Part shown: positions 1 to 8,544 of the stretch, piece after piece | Layout: each line of letters begins with the position of its first letter | How positions within the stretch are numbered: position 1 is the stretch's first letter | Source of the DNA: Streptomyces sp. Ru73 | Lineage (GTDB): Bacteria > Actinomycetota > Actinomycetes > Streptomycetales > Streptomycetaceae | Assembly (NCBI RefSeq): GCF_002920575.1 | Contig: NZ_PQSQ01000003.1 | Span: forward strand, 1-64,000 | Reading direction: 5' to 3' | DNA: 64,000 bases | Notes under the pieces: model-generated | Told to the model about the DNA's origin: nothing | What the model saw: only the letters and a program-made list of their open reading frames with translations | The model's database searches: none | Translations under genes and position numbers: made by a program

Positions 1-679
1 CCTTGCGCGCCGCGGCCTGCATGACCCGCACCGACCGCGAGAACAGCGGCCGCCCCGCCACCGCGTCCCCCACGCCCGCCACATGACCCTCGTACGCCAT
101 CAGGCCGACGACCTTGAAGCCCGGCCGGCGCGCCACCAGCCGCGCGAATTCGGCCAGTTGTGCCGGCTCGTGCAGCGGCGAGCGGCGCGCTCCCACCCGC
201 ATCCGCCCGCCCGCGGCGCGGAACGACGTGTCCAGCTCCAGGCACACCCGGACCTCGGCCCGGCCGCCGGCCCGCGCCGCGTCGATCAGGTCCAGCTGCG
301 CCACGTCGTCGACCAGCACCGTCACCGCGGCGGCGAGCTTCGGATCGTCCGTCAGCTCGGCGAAGGCGGCCCGGTCGGCGGACGGATAGGCCAGCAGCAC
401 GTCGGGGAAGCCGGAGCGGGCCAGCCACAGCGACTCGGCCAGCGTGAAGCTCATGATCCCGGCGAACCCGTCCCGCGCCAGCACGCGTTCCAGCAGGGCC
501 CGGCAGCGTACGGACTTGCTCGCCACACGGATGGGCTTGCCGTGGGCGCGGCGCACCAGATCCGCCGCGTTGGCGTCGAACGCCGCGAGGTCGACGATGG
601 CCAGCGGCGCGTCGAGGTGAGCGGTGGCCCGGTCGTACCGGGCGCCGAGAGCATGGGTGTCGGTCGTGAACCGGTGCAT
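1..679 (-). CDS. PLP-dependent alanine racemase-like / amino acid deaminase-aldolase family protein (3' end outside window)
   Basis: The frame read leftwards from the ATG at 677-679 stays open to the window edge, so only the N-terminal 226 or so residues are visible. The protein starts MHRFTTDTHALGARYDRATA and has the N-terminal TIM-barrel features of fold-type III PLP enzymes. These include a VASKSVRCR segment whose Lys would be the PLP Schiff-base residue, and a later LMAYEGHV strand. Family knowledge: this branch is usually annotated amino acid deaminase/aldolase or D-threonine aldolase-like, and it lacks the long C-terminal domain of true alanine racemase. The substrate cannot be told from sequence. 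It is divergent from the gene at 906. An ATG at 700-702 is out of frame with the conserved barrel, so 679 was chosen. Confidence 0.75.
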   Translation of the reverse strand, partial: MHRFTTDTHALGARYDRATAHLDAPLAIVDLAAFDANAADLVRRAHGKPIRVASKSVRCRALLERVLARDGFAGIMSFTLAESLWLARSGFPDVLLAYPSADRAAFAELTDDPKLAAAVTVLVDDVAQLDLIDAARAGGRAEVRVCLELDTSFRAAGGRMRVGARRSPLHEPAQLAEFARLVARRPGFKVVGLMAYEGHVAGVGDAVAGRPLFSRSVRVMQAAARK

Positions 680-905
680 GACGGCAGCCTGCCAGACCGC
701 ATTACCGCAGGGTAGGGGAGAGATCGCTACAGACCGGACACACCGGGGGACCGGTACCGGACACGAGTTGCGGCCGGGGGCGCGACAGCCCGTAAAGTGG
801 CGCGAGCCGCGGCCCGCAGACCCGCGGCACCAGGTCTGATCCATACGTTCCACCCGGCACGCCGCCGCCCGGGCACGGGACCGAACTGCGCGAGGGGGAG
901 CGCGG

Positions 906-2084
906 GTGAGCGCCGAAGCCGAGTACGCCGACCCGCGCCGCCTGCCCCGGATACCCCCGCCACCGCCGTACCGCCCCGCGGCCGGAACCACCGCACAGGC
1001 CGCGGCCCGGAACGAGACCGGCCCCGGCCCGTCCGCGCACGACCGCCCCGCGCAGCCGGTGCCGCCCCGGCCCGCCGTCCCGCCGAAGCCGAACCGCCCC
1101 GCGCCGCCCGGCTACCGGGACACCGCGTCCTTCCACCTCGCCCGCGCTGCGGCCGCCTGGCACCGCGGCAAGGGCACGAAGGCACCGGCGGGCAAGGCCG
1201 TCCCGAAGCCGGCGGCCGCCGAAACGTCCCCCCAGGAAGGCCCCGCCGCCCGTACGCCGCTGCCTCCCGAGCGGGGCACCGCAGCGCCCGCCGCACAGCC
1301 CGCAGCGCCCGGTGCCACGCCGCCGCGCCGCCCGGCCCTGCGCAAGGCCGTCATCGCCGGCTGCCTCGTCCTCGGCCTCGGCCTCATCGGCGGGGCGGCG
1401 GCCGGCAGCTGGCTCGCCGGCGAACCGGGCACCGGCGAGGCGACCGCCGCCGCCTTCGCCGACGTCCGCGGCCTGTGGCACAGCGTCCCCGTCAACACCC
1501 TCTTCCCGCGCACCCTGCACGGCACGGCGGCCGGCCCCGGCGGCGCCGACCGTACCTGGCACCGCATCGCCGTCGCCCCCGACAGCAACTGCGCCAAGGC
1601 GTTCGACCCGCTGCTGGCCAAGGCACTGGCACCGGCCGGCTGCAAGCGGCTGCTGCGCGCCGACTACGTGGACGCCACCCGCAGCAGCGTGATCACCGTC
1701 GGCGTGGTCACCACCAGAACCGACCCGGCCGGCATGCGAGCGCTGGACAAGCGGTTCAGCACCGAAGGACTGGACAGCCGCCGCGACCTGATGCCACGCC
1801 CGTACGCGGCACCCGGCACCCTCGCCGCCGGCTTCGGGCCCGAGCAGCGCGCCAGCTGGAGCATCCAGGTACTGCCCGACGCGCCGCTCGTCGTCTACGC
1901 GGTCTCCGGCTTCGCCGACGGCCGGGAGGTGCCGGCCCCGGAGCCGGCGACCACGGCCACCCGCACCGACGCCACCTCGGCACCCGCCCAGTCCGGCCTC
2001 GGCCACGACGCCGCAGGCGTCGCCGACCGCATCGAGCACACCTTCCGCACCCAGGCGGCGAAGGCCGCGGAGGAAGACGAATGA
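906..2084 (+). CDS. Single-pass membrane protein with proline-rich N-terminus, coupled to a mycosin
   Basis: A 392-residue protein begins at a GTG preceded by GAGGGGGAG. Residues 1-140 are Pro/Ala/Arg-rich and look disordered. One hydrophobic helix lies near residues 145-167 (IAGCLVLGLGLIGG), followed by an extracytoplasmic domain of about 220 residues ending in an acidic tail. No catalytic motif was recognised. The stop overlaps the next gene's start by four bases (ATGA), so the two are very likely translated together. By context it is probably an accessory membrane protein of a type VII-type secretion or mycosin system; that role is inference. Confidence 0.7.
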   Translation: MSAEAEYADPRRLPRIPPPPPYRPAAGTTAQAAARNETGPGPSAHDRPAQPVPPRPAVPPKPNRPAPPGYRDTASFHLARAAAAWHRGKGTKAPAGKAVPKPAAAETSPQEGPAARTPLPPERGTAAPAAQPAAPGATPPRRPALRKAVIAGCLVLGLGLIGGAAAGSWLAGEPGTGEATAAAFADVRGLWHSVPVNTLFPRTLHGTAAGPGGADRTWHRIAVAPDSNCAKAFDPLLAKALAPAGCKRLLRADYVDATRSSVITVGVVTTRTDPAGMRALDKRFSTEGLDSRRDLMPRPYAAPGTLAAGFGPEQRASWSIQVLPDAPLVVYAVSGFADGREVPAPEPATTATRTDATSAPAQSGLGHDAAGVADRIEHTFRTQAAKAAEEDE

Positions 2085-3229
2085 CCCGCGCCCGCCGCGC
2101 CCTCACGGCAGCCCTCACCGCCACGGCCCTGGCGGCGCTCACCGCCCCGCCCGCGCACGCCGACGGCATACGCACCCAGGAATGGGCCCTGGACGCGCTG
2201 CACGTCGACGACGCCTGGAAGACCACCAAGGGCGACGGCATCACCGTCGCCGTCCTCGACACCGGCGTGGACGCCGACCACCCCGACCTCAAGGGCCAGG
2301 TACTGGCCGGCAAGGACCTCATCGGCTTCGGCGCGCAGCGCGGCGACAAGACCTGGGCGGGCCACGGCACCGCCATGTCCGGCATCATCGCCGGGCACGG
2401 CCACGGCAAGGACAACGCCGACGGCGTCCTCGGCATCGCCCCCGAGGCGAAGATCCTCCCCGTCCGGGTGATCCTCGAAGACGCCGACCCGCAACGGAAG
2501 AGGGCCCGCACCGAGCGCGCCAACGCCCTCGCCGACGGCATCCGCTGGGCCGCCGACCACGGCGCCGACGTCATCAACCTCTCCCTCGGCGACGACAGCG
2601 ACTCGGCCCACCCCGAACCGCGCGAGGACGCCGCCGTCCAGTACGCCCTCGCCAAGGGCATCCCGGTCGTCGCCTCGGCGGGCAACGGCGGCGAGCACGG
2701 CGACCACGTCTCCTACCCGGCCGCCTACCCCGGCGTGATCGCGGCGACCGCCGTGGACAAGTACGGCACCCGCGCCCCCTTCTCCACCCGCCGCTGGTAC
2801 GCCACGGTCAGCGCCCCCGGCGTGAACGTCGTCATCGCCAACCCCGACCGCAAGTACTACGAGGGCTGGGGCACGAGCGCCGCCGCCGCGTACGTCTCCG
2901 GCGCGGTCGCCCTGGTCCGCGCGGCCCACCCCGACCTCAAGCCGGCCCAGATCAAACAGCTCCTCACCGAGACGGCGAGCGACTCCCCGCCCCACGGCCG
3001 CAACGACGACCGGGGCGCCGGCCTGGTCAACCCCGCAGCGGCCATAAAAAAGGGCGCCCCCACCACACAGACATCCGGCACCCCCACCACCTACACCAAG
3101 CAGTACTTCGGCCCGGGCCCCACCGCCGCCACCGGCGGCACCCACGCCTCCTGGCTCCCCTGGACCGCAACGGCAGCAGGCGCAGCCCTCATAGCCACAG
3201 CAGCCCTCCTCTGGCGCCGCCGCACCTGA
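2081..3229 (+). CDS. mycP: Mycosin: membrane-anchored S8 subtilisin-family serine protease (type VII secretion-associated)
   Basis: A 382-residue protein starts at ATG 2081, overlapping the previous stop. Residues 1-27 form a signal peptide (AALTATALAALTAPPAHA). The subtilisin triad is complete: Asp60 in AVLDTGVDADHPD, His95 in GHGTAMSG and Ser266 in GTSAAAAYVSG, with SAGNGG carrying the oxyanion Asn. A linker rich in Thr/Pro precedes a C-terminal membrane helix (ATAAGAALIATAALL) and an Arg tail, as in mycosins. Family knowledge: mycosins are anchored outside the membrane and stabilise or process ESX/T7SS components. No EccC or Esx genes occur in the window, so the partner system is not visible. 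Triad and architecture are seen directly; the T7SS link rests on the family. Confidence 0.9.
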   Translation: MTRARRALTAALTATALAALTAPPAHADGIRTQEWALDALHVDDAWKTTKGDGITVAVLDTGVDADHPDLKGQVLAGKDLIGFGAQRGDKTWAGHGTAMSGIIAGHGHGKDNADGVLGIAPEAKILPVRVILEDADPQRKRARTERANALADGIRWAADHGADVINLSLGDDSDSAHPEPREDAAVQYALAKGIPVVASAGNGGEHGDHVSYPAAYPGVIAATAVDKYGTRAPFSTRRWYATVSAPGVNVVIANPDRKYYEGWGTSAAAAYVSGAVALVRAAHPDLKPAQIKQLLTETASDSPPHGRNDDRGAGLVNPAAAIKKGAPTTQTSGTPTTYTKQYFGPGPTAATGGTHASWLPWTATAAGAALIATAALLWRRRT

Positions 3230-3290
3230 CCACTCACACCAACCCCCACCCACCCGTCATCCCTCCACCGACGGGAGGGGACGGGCCGCA

Positions 3291-3339
3291 GCGGGTGGAG
3301 TACCGGACGTCAAGCGAAGCAGTCCGGTACCCCACCCGC
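3291..3339. repeat. Large intergenic inverted repeat downstream of mycosin
   Basis: Arms of 18 bases (3291-3308 and 3322-3339) begin GCGGGTGGAGTACCGG and pair with a single G-T mismatch around a 13-base loop. There is no T tract. It could act as a factor-assisted terminator or mRNA-stabilising hairpin between mycosin and sseB. A second element, CGTCCGGCGCTTGAGGAC at 3375-3392, resembles a dispersed Streptomyces intergenic repeat I recall; that recollection is not verified here. Confidence 0.5.
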
Positions 3340-3476
3340 GGAGGCCCGGCACCGCACCCGGCAACCACCCAGCCCGTCCGGCGCTTGAGGACAACGTCAC
3401 CGGGGCGCACCCCGACGAAACCGCACCGCCGGGCACCGCCCGCAACCCACCCCACCCCGGCCGATAGGCTCAAACC

Positions 3477-4211
3477 GTGGACGCGAAAAACATCCCCGAC
3501 CCCGGCTTCTCCAACGACGACGGCTCCGCCGACCCCGAACTGGCGGCCGCCCTCGCCGCCTGGTCCGCGGACCACACCACCGAGCCCCGGCTGCTCGCGG
3601 CCCTCCGCGGCGCCCGCCTGCTCGTACCGGTGGTGGCCCTGCTGGGCGAGGTGGAGACCGGCCCGGACGGGCTCCAGCGCGAGAAGACCAGCGACATGGC
3701 CGTGCCGACGCTGCAGGCCCCGGACGGCCGCCGCGCGCTGCCCGCCTTCACGTCCATGGACACCCTGCACCGCTGGCGCCCGGACGCCCGCCCGGTCGCC
3801 GTACCGCTGGAGCAGGCGCTGCTCGCCGCGGCCCACGAGAAGGCCGACACGGTCGTGATCGACCTCGCGGGTCCCGTGACGTACCCGCTGACCGGCGGAG
3901 CCCTGCGCGCGCTCGCCGAGGGCCGGGAGAGCGCCGACCCGCTCGCCGACCCCGCCGTCACCGAGGCGCTGCGGGCCGTGCTCGCGGCCGAGCCCGGCGT
4001 GCGGGTCGCCCATCTGGCGCCGTCCGCCGACACCGATGCCACGCTGGCCCTGGGCCTCGTCCCGGACGCCCCGGCCGGTGAGGTCGCGCAGCGCCTGGCC
4101 ACCGCGCTGGCCTCGGACACCGTCCTCCGTGAGCGCCTGGTCAAGGGCCTGGACCTGGCCCTCCTCCGGCCGGACACGACCCCCCGGGGCGAACCGCTGT
4201 ACACCCGCTGA
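3477..4211 (+). CDS. SseB family protein
   Basis: A 244-residue soluble protein begins at GTG 3477 (MDAKNIPDPGFSNDDGS). It matches the actinobacterial SseB-like family: an N-terminal pattern of ELAAALAAW followed by LLAALRGARLLVPVVALLGE, then a central KTSDMAVPTLQAPDGRRALP segment. The enterobacterial namesake is a rhodanese-associated or secretion-chaperone-named domain, and the actinobacterial function is not established. No signal peptide, membrane segment or catalytic motif is visible. It is apparently monocistronic, about 250 bases after mycosin and 220 before the aquaporin. Confidence 0.75.
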   Translation: MDAKNIPDPGFSNDDGSADPELAAALAAWSADHTTEPRLLAALRGARLLVPVVALLGEVETGPDGLQREKTSDMAVPTLQAPDGRRALPAFTSMDTLHRWRPDARPVAVPLEQALLAAAHEKADTVVIDLAGPVTYPLTGGALRALAEGRESADPLADPAVTEALRAVLAAEPGVRVAHLAPSADTDATLALGLVPDAPAGEVAQRLATALASDTVLRERLVKGLDLALLRPDTTPRGEPLYTR

Positions 4212-4433
4212 CCCCCACCGGGCCGCACACGGCCCACGCAGGACCCACGCCTTCCCGATCAGCACCCACCTGCCCGCACCCCGCAGGCCCCCGCGACGCT
4301 CACCGCGTACCCCGGCAGGCACAGCCCGGCCGCAAAGGGCCCCGCACCCCGCCGGCCCCCGCCGAGAGGCGAGCCTCTCGCGGGCACCGCACAATCGCAG
4401 CAGGTGCAAGATCCCTTCGAGGAAGGCCCCTAC

Positions 4434-5180
4434 ATGGACACCCCGGAGACCCGCTCGGTCGTATCCGAGTTCCTCGGCACGCTGCTCCTGGTGTTCTTCG
4501 CGGTCGGCGCTGCCGTGCTGGCCGGGGAGTACATCGGGACCTTCGGCATCGCCCTGTCCTTCGGCTTCACCCTGCTGGCCCTGGCCTACGCGCTCGGCCC
4601 CATCTCGGGCTGCCACGTCAACCCCGCGGTGACGCTCGGCATGCTGCTCGCCCACCGCATCACCGTCCGTACGGCCGTCGAGTACTGGATCGCCCAGCTG
4701 CTGGGCGGCATCGTCGGTTCCGCGATCCTCTTCCTGGTGGCCAAGCAGGTGCCGGGCCTGAAGACCGACGGCGCCTTCGGCAGCAACGGCTTCGGCGACC
4801 GCTCGGCGGTGCACATCAACCTCGGCGGCGCGTTCGTCGCCGAGATCGTGCTCACGTTCCTGCTGGTCTTCGTGGTCCTCGCGGTCACCCACAAGGTGGC
4901 CCTGGTCGGCTTCGACGGCCTGGCCATCGGTATCGCGCTGGCCACCATCCACCTCATCGGCATCCCGCTCACCGGCACGTCCGTGAACCCGGCGCGCAGC
5001 TTCGGCCCGGCGCTCTTCGCGGGCGGCGGAGCGCTCTCGCAGCTGTGGCTGTTCATCGTCGCGCCGCTGATCGGCGGTGCGCTGGCGGCCCTGGCCCACC
5101 GGCTCACGCACACTCCGTACAGCCCCCTGCGGCCCCCGGCCGACCAGGAGCCCCCGGCGGACGAGCGCGCGGCGCGCTGA
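4434..5180 (+). CDS. Aquaporin-family (MIP) channel, AqpZ-like
   Basis: A 248-residue integral membrane protein has both MIP signature loops: NPA at residues 63-65 (GCHVNPAVTLG) and again at 185-187 (TSVNPARSFGP). Six hydrophobic helices fit the fold. The arginine after the second NPA and the overall length favour a water-selective AqpZ-type channel over the longer glycerol facilitators, though selectivity is inferred. ATG 4434 was preferred to the upstream GTG 4404 because GAGGAAGG lies eight bases before the ATG. The acidic, Pro-rich C-terminal tail is cytoplasmic. The gene ends at a strong terminator shared with the convergent DUF1844 gene. Confidence 0.9.
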   Translation: MDTPETRSVVSEFLGTLLLVFFAVGAAVLAGEYIGTFGIALSFGFTLLALAYALGPISGCHVNPAVTLGMLLAHRITVRTAVEYWIAQLLGGIVGSAILFLVAKQVPGLKTDGAFGSNGFGDRSAVHINLGGAFVAEIVLTFLLVFVVLAVTHKVALVGFDGLAIGIALATIHLIGIPLTGTSVNPARSFGPALFAGGGALSQLWLFIVAPLIGGALAALAHRLTHTPYSPLRPPADQEPPADERAAR

Positions 5181-5204
5181 CCGGCGGCGCGCCCCGCACA
5201 GCAG

Positions 5205-5236
5205 TGGCCCCCTGATCCACCCGGATCAGGGGGCCA
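5205..5236. terminator. Bidirectional terminator between aquaporin and DUF1844 genes
   Basis: A perfect 14-base stem (TGGCCCCCTGATCC paired with its complement) closes a four-base loop between two convergent genes, 24 bases after the aquaporin stop and just beyond the stop of the DUF1844 gene. Confidence 0.8.
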
Positions 5237-5259
5237 CCGTCATGACATGCGGGAACCGC

Positions 5260-5649
5260 TCAGCCGAACACCGGACCGGTGTACTTCTCCCCGGGCCCCT
5301 GGCCCGGCTCGTCCGGCACCACCGACGCCTCGCGGAACGCCAGCTGGAGCGACTTCAGCCCGTCCCGGAGCGGCGCGGCGTGGTACGAGCCGATCTCGGT
5401 GGCGCTGGCGGTCACCAGCCCGGCCAGCGCCTGGATCAGCTTGCGCGCCTCGTCCAGGTCCTTGTGCTGCTCGCCGTCCTCGGCGAGGCCGAGGTTGACG
5501 GCGGCCGAGCTCATCAGGTGCACCGCGACGGTGGTGATCACCTCGACGGCCGGCACGTCGGCGATGTCGCGGGTCATCGCGTCGAAGTCCGCGGGCTGCG
5601 CGCCCTGCGCTGCCGCGGGGTCGGAGGGGGGAGGGGTGGCGTCGCTCAT
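5260..5649 (-). CDS. DUF1844 domain-containing protein
   Basis: A 129-residue protein starts MSDATPPPSDPAAAQGAQPA. It has a low-complexity N-terminus, then the DUF1844 core (VPAVEVITTVAVHLMSSAAV, LDEARKLIQALAGLV) and a Pro-rich tail. It is soluble and helical, with no known biochemical function. Its position directly upstream of and divergent from infC is conserved in Streptomyces and related actinobacteria as far as I know. The roughly 200 bases to the infC promoter should hold promoters for both directions. Confidence 0.85.
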   Translation of the reverse strand: MSDATPPPSDPAAAQGAQPADFDAMTRDIADVPAVEVITTVAVHLMSSAAVNLGLAEDGEQHKDLDEARKLIQALAGLVTASATEIGSYHAAPLRDGLKSLQLAFREASVVPDEPGQGPGEKYTGPVFG

Positions 5650-5848
5650 GGCTCTCTATCTGTCCGTACGATCGGTGCGCCCGCTCCGTGCGGCCGGTGC
5701 GCTGCCCTCAGCGTAGGCCCAGCCGCGGCTCTCCCCGCGCGTGGGGCGCCGCCACGGCCCCTGGTGGAGCGGCGCCGGGCCGTCCCGCGTACACGGAGGG
5801 GCCGTACACGCGTACGACGGGTACAGGCCCCGCCCGGGTCATGTACCA

Positions 5849-5877
5849 TTGACTACGACCGGCCGGTCACCTACGTG
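5849..5877 (+). promoter_or_regulatory. Candidate infC operon promoter
   Basis: TTGACT at 5849-5854 is a good -35 match. Seventeen bases later TACGTG (5872-5877) is only a weak -10 match. It lies about 235 bases upstream of infC, leaving room for a long leader. It was chosen by pattern only; the start of transcription is not known. Confidence 0.35.
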
Positions 5878-5969
5878 TCCGGCCCACAAGTGGAGGCTCC
5901 GATCTCCCACCCGATTCCAGCCCCCAGGGCAGGCGGGTCACGGTCAGGCTGCGCCCCGCGGTGATTCGC

Positions 5970-6026
5970 GGCGGTGCTCCCCGATCTTTTGAGGAGCCCC
6001 GCCTGTGTCCCGTCCGGGGCGTTTTT
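5970..6026 (+). promoter_or_regulatory. infC leader attenuator: overlapping antiterminator and terminator hairpins
   Basis: Two mutually exclusive stems are visible. The terminator pairs GCCCCG (5996-6001) with CGGGGC (6015-6020), followed by GTTTTT. The alternative pairs GGCGGTGCTCC (5970-5980) with GGAGCCCCGCC (5993-6003), one mismatch, and would consume the left arm of the terminator stem. This is the layout of a classic attenuator in the 5' leader of an IF3-L35-L20 operon. In Bacillus the equivalent operon is controlled by L20 binding its leader, but the effector here is unknown. Confidence 0.65.
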
Positions 6027-6111
6027 CGTGCTTTCGGCAGGATGGTCACACCGAACAGACGTTACGCGGCTGTCCGCCAGGCGGTCGCGTGGTGCTTACC
6101 GAGGAGGATCC

Positions 6112-6726
6112 ATCAGCGCCGAGCCCCGCATCAACGACCGGATTCGCGTCCCCGAGGTGCGACTCGTCGGTCCCAGTGGCGAGCAGGTCGGCATTGTGCC
6201 GCTTGCCAAGGCCCTGGAGCTTGCGCAGGAGTACGACCTCGACCTGGTCGAGGTGGCGGCGAACGCCCGTCCGCCGGTCTGCAAGCTCATGGACTACGGA
6301 AAGTTCAAGTACGAGTCGGCCATGAAGGCCCGTGAAGCGCGCAAGAACCAGGCGCACACGGTCATCAAGGAGATGAAGCTCCGGCCGAAGATCGACCCGC
6401 ACGACTACGACACCAAGAAGGGTCACGTCGTCCGGTTCCTCAAGCAGGGTGACAAGGTCAAGATCACGATCATGTTCCGTGGTCGCGAGCAGTCCCGCCC
6501 GGAGCTCGGCTTCCGGCTGCTGCAGCGGCTCGCGGAGGATGTCCAGGACCTCGGTTTCGTCGAGTCGAACCCGAAGCAGGACGGCCGGAACATGATCATG
6601 GTCCTCGGTCCGCACAAGAAGAAGACCGAGGCGATGGCCGAGGCCCGTGAGGCGCAGGCCGCCCGCAAGGCGGAGCGCCAGGGTGCTGCTTCCGAGCAGG
6701 CCGCCGAGGAGCCCGCCGAGGCGTGA
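6112..6726 (+). CDS. infC: Translation initiation factor IF-3
   Basis: The 204-residue product reads (I/M)[15 protein letters not shown] and matches IF-3 along its length. It has an N-terminal domain to about residue 75, a basic linker ([19 protein letters not shown]), then the C-terminal ribosome-binding domain with [20 protein letters not shown]. An Ala/Glu-rich tail typical of actinobacteria follows. No ATG, GTG or TTG sits where homology begins. Instead an ATC codon at 6112 lies four bases after a GAGGAGG ribosome-binding site (6101-6107). IF-3 genes use AUU or AUC starts for autoregulation in several bacteria, so ATC is the preferred start. IF-3 binds the 30S subunit and enforces initiator-tRNA fidelity. 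It is followed by rpmI and rplT. Confidence 0.93.
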   Translation: MSAEPRINDRIRVPEVRLVGPSGEQVGIVPLAKALELAQEYDLDLVEVAANARPPVCKLMDYGKFKYESAMKAREARKNQAHTVIKEMKLRPKIDPHDYDTKKGHVVRFLKQGDKVKITIMFRGREQSRPELGFRLLQRLAEDVQDLGFVESNPKQDGRNMIMVLGPHKKKTEAMAEAREAQAARKAERQGAASEQAAEEPAEA

Positions 6727-6791
6727 TTCCAGGGTGCTGCCCCGGATCAGCGTCGGGGACACCGCCCCGGACACCAACCGATAGATATGAC

Positions 6792-6825
6792 GCTCCCGTA
6801 TGCCGGCCCACCGGCCGGCGGGAGC
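6792..6825 (+). promoter_or_regulatory. Intercistronic hairpin between infC and rpmI
   Basis: GCTCCCG (6792-6798) pairs with CGGGAGC (6819-6825), and the interior GCCGGCC pairs with GGCCGGC, giving a strong extended hairpin 10 bases before the rpmI ribosome-binding site. There is no T tract. It could stabilise the downstream message or be a site of L20 control. Confidence 0.45.
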
Positions 6826-6850
6826 GCCACTGACGAGGAGAGAACGGCGC

Positions 6851-7045
6851 ATGCCGAAGAACAAGACGCACAGCGGCTCCAGCAAGCGCTTCAAGGTCAC
6901 CGGCTCCGGCAAGGTGCTGCGCGAGCGCGCCGGCAAGCGCCACCTGCTTGAGCACAAGTCGTCCAAGCTGACGCGTCGCCTCACCGGCAACGCCGAGATG
7001 GCCCCGGGCGACGCCAAGAAGATCAAGAAGCTTCTCGGCAAGTGA
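6851..7045 (+). CDS. rpmI: 50S ribosomal protein L35
   Basis: The 64-residue protein starts [20 protein letters not shown] and is very basic, with the usual KLLGK end; length and sequence match bacterial L35. ATG 6851 is preceded by GAGGAG, which makes it a better start than an upstream in-frame codon at 6800. L35 is a component of the large ribosomal subunit and lies in the conserved infC-rpmI-rplT order, 103 bases before rplT. Confidence 0.97.
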   Translation: MPKNKTHSGSSKRFKVTGSGKVLRERAGKRHLLEHKSSKLTRRLTGNAEMAPGDAKKIKKLLGK

Positions 7046-7148
7046 GTCGCCGCGCCCCTCAAGAAGGCGGCGCGCGACCTCGACCGGGACCTATTTCGAA
7101 TTCGGGCCGTGTGAAGACCACCGCGGCCCCGCTACAAGGAGTTGACAA

Positions 7149-7532
7149 GTGGCACGCGTCAAGCGGGCAGTGAACGCCCACAAGAAGCGCCGGGCGATCC
7201 TCGAGCAGGCCAGCGGTTACCGCGGCCAGCGGTCGCGTCTGTACCGCAAGGCGAAGGAGCAGGTCACCCACTCCCTCGTCTACAACTACAACGACCGCAA
7301 GAAGCGCAAGGGCGACTTCCGTCAGCTGTGGATCCAGCGCATCAACGCCGCTGCCCGCGCCAACGGCATGACGTACAACCGCTTCATCCAGGGTCTGAAG
7401 GCCGCCAACATCGAGGTGGACCGCAAGATCCTGGCCGACCTCGCGGTCAACGACCAGAACGCGTTCGCCGCGCTGGTCGAGGTGGCGCAGAAGGCCCTGC
7501 CGAGCGACGTGAACGCTCCCAAGGCTGCCTGA
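7149..7532 (+). CDS. rplT: 50S ribosomal protein L20
   Basis: This 127-residue basic protein begins at GTG 7149 after AAGGAG. It starts [20 protein letters not shown] and contains the L20 signature around residues 50-75 ([20 protein letters not shown]). L20 binds 23S rRNA early in 50S assembly and acts as translational repressor of its own operon in E. coli and Bacillus. It is the last gene before a strong terminator. Confidence 0.97.
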   Translation: MARVKRAVNAHKKRRAILEQASGYRGQRSRLYRKAKEQVTHSLVYNYNDRKKRKGDFRQLWIQRINAAARANGMTYNRFIQGLKAANIEVDRKILADLAVNDQNAFAALVEVAQKALPSDVNAPKAA

Positions 7533-7557
7533 CCGCCGTCCTGAGGCAGTTGTCGCG

Positions 7558-7587
7558 CGGACCCGCAGGCCCCGGCCTGCGGGTCCG
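7558..7587 (+). terminator. Terminator of the infC-rpmI-rplT operon
   Basis: A perfect 14-base stem (CGGACCCGCAGGCC and its complement) with a two-base spacer lies 25 bases after the rplT stop, followed by a short T-containing tail. Confidence 0.75.
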
Positions 7588-7652
7588 CCGCCGTTTCCAC
7601 CCCCGTACGCGTCCCCGGCGTACGCACGTACCGCAGAAGTGAGCCGCCGCCC

Positions 7653-8507
7653 ATGGGCACCCCCGAGCTGATCTCCCCGCGTTCCGCACGCGTCGCCGCA
7701 GCGCGGCGGCTGGCCCGCCGCAACTTCCGCGGCAAGGAGCGCCGGTTCCTCGCCGAGGGCCCGCAGGCGGTCAGAGAAGCGGTACGGCACAGCAGCGGCG
7801 GCGAGCCGACCCTGATCGAGGTCTTCGCCACGCCCGAGGCCGCCGAGCGCCACGAAGGCATCGTGGCCGCGGCCCGCGACGCCGGCGTACGCGTCCTGCT
7901 CGCCGACGACGACACCATCGCGGACCTCTCGCAGACCGTCACCCCGCAGGGCCTGGTCGGCGTCTGCCGCTTCCTCGACTCGCCCTTCGAGGAGATCCTG
8001 GCCGCCCGGCCCCAGCTGGTCGCGGTGCTGGCCAACGTCCGCGACCCCGGCAACGCCGGGACGGTGCTGCGCTGCGCCGACGCCGCGGGCGCCGACGCGG
8101 TGGTGCTCACCGACGCCTCCGTCGACCTGTACAACCCCAAGTCCGTACGGGCCTCGGTCGGCTCCCTCTTCCACCTGCCGGTCGCGGTCGGCGTGCCGGT
8201 CGAGCGGGTCGTCTCGGGGCTCAAGAGCGCGGGCGTCCGCATCCTCGCCGCCGACGGCGCGGGCGCCGACGACCTGGACGCCGAGCTGGACGCGGGCACC
8301 ATGGGCGGGCCGACGGCCTGGATCTTCGGCAACGAGGCCTGGGGCCTGCCGGAGGAGACCCGGGCACTGGCCGACGCGGTGGTGCGGGTGCCGATCCACG
8401 GCAAGGCCGAGAGCCTGAACCTGGCGACGGCGGCCGCGGTGTGCCTGTACGCCTCGGCGCGCGCCCAGCGCACGGCCGGAGGGTGCCGCTCCGGCGGCGA
8501 GGACTAG
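7653..8507 (+). CDS. TrmH/SpoU family RNA 2'-O-methyltransferase
   Basis: The 284-residue protein has an N-terminal substrate-binding domain (residues 1-110, basic, RRNFRGKERRFLAEGPQAV), then the SPOUT catalytic domain with its three motifs. These are NVRDPGNAGTVLR at about 128, GNEAWGLPEE at about 226 and IHGKAESLNLATAAAVCLYA at about 249. These residues form the trefoil-knot SAM site of TrmH-type enzymes, which methylate ribose 2'-OH in rRNA or tRNA. The exact nucleotide is not predictable. It is often located between rplT and pheST in actinobacteria, as here. It starts at ATG 7653 without a strong ribosome-binding site. Confidence 0.9.
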   Translation: MGTPELISPRSARVAAARRLARRNFRGKERRFLAEGPQAVREAVRHSSGGEPTLIEVFATPEAAERHEGIVAAARDAGVRVLLADDDTIADLSQTVTPQGLVGVCRFLDSPFEEILAARPQLVAVLANVRDPGNAGTVLRCADAAGADAVVLTDASVDLYNPKSVRASVGSLFHLPVAVGVPVERVVSGLKSAGVRILAADGAGADDLDAELDAGTMGGPTAWIFGNEAWGLPEETRALADAVVRVPIHGKAESLNLATAAAVCLYASARAQRTAGGCRSGGED

Positions 8508-8544
8508 TAGGGTTGCCTGCCAGTTCCCGGGAGGGGGTAGCGGG

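Noticed and set aside
702-2039. Long open frame of 445 codons on the minus strand opposite the membrane protein gene
   Set aside because: It is Gly/Arg-rich with no domain, and is a GC-skew shadow of the plus-strand genes, whose start signals and coupling are convincing.
3234-5111. 625-codon minus-strand open frame opposite sseB and aquaporin
   Set aside because: It is low-complexity sequence antisense to two clear genes; real genes and a terminator explain the region.
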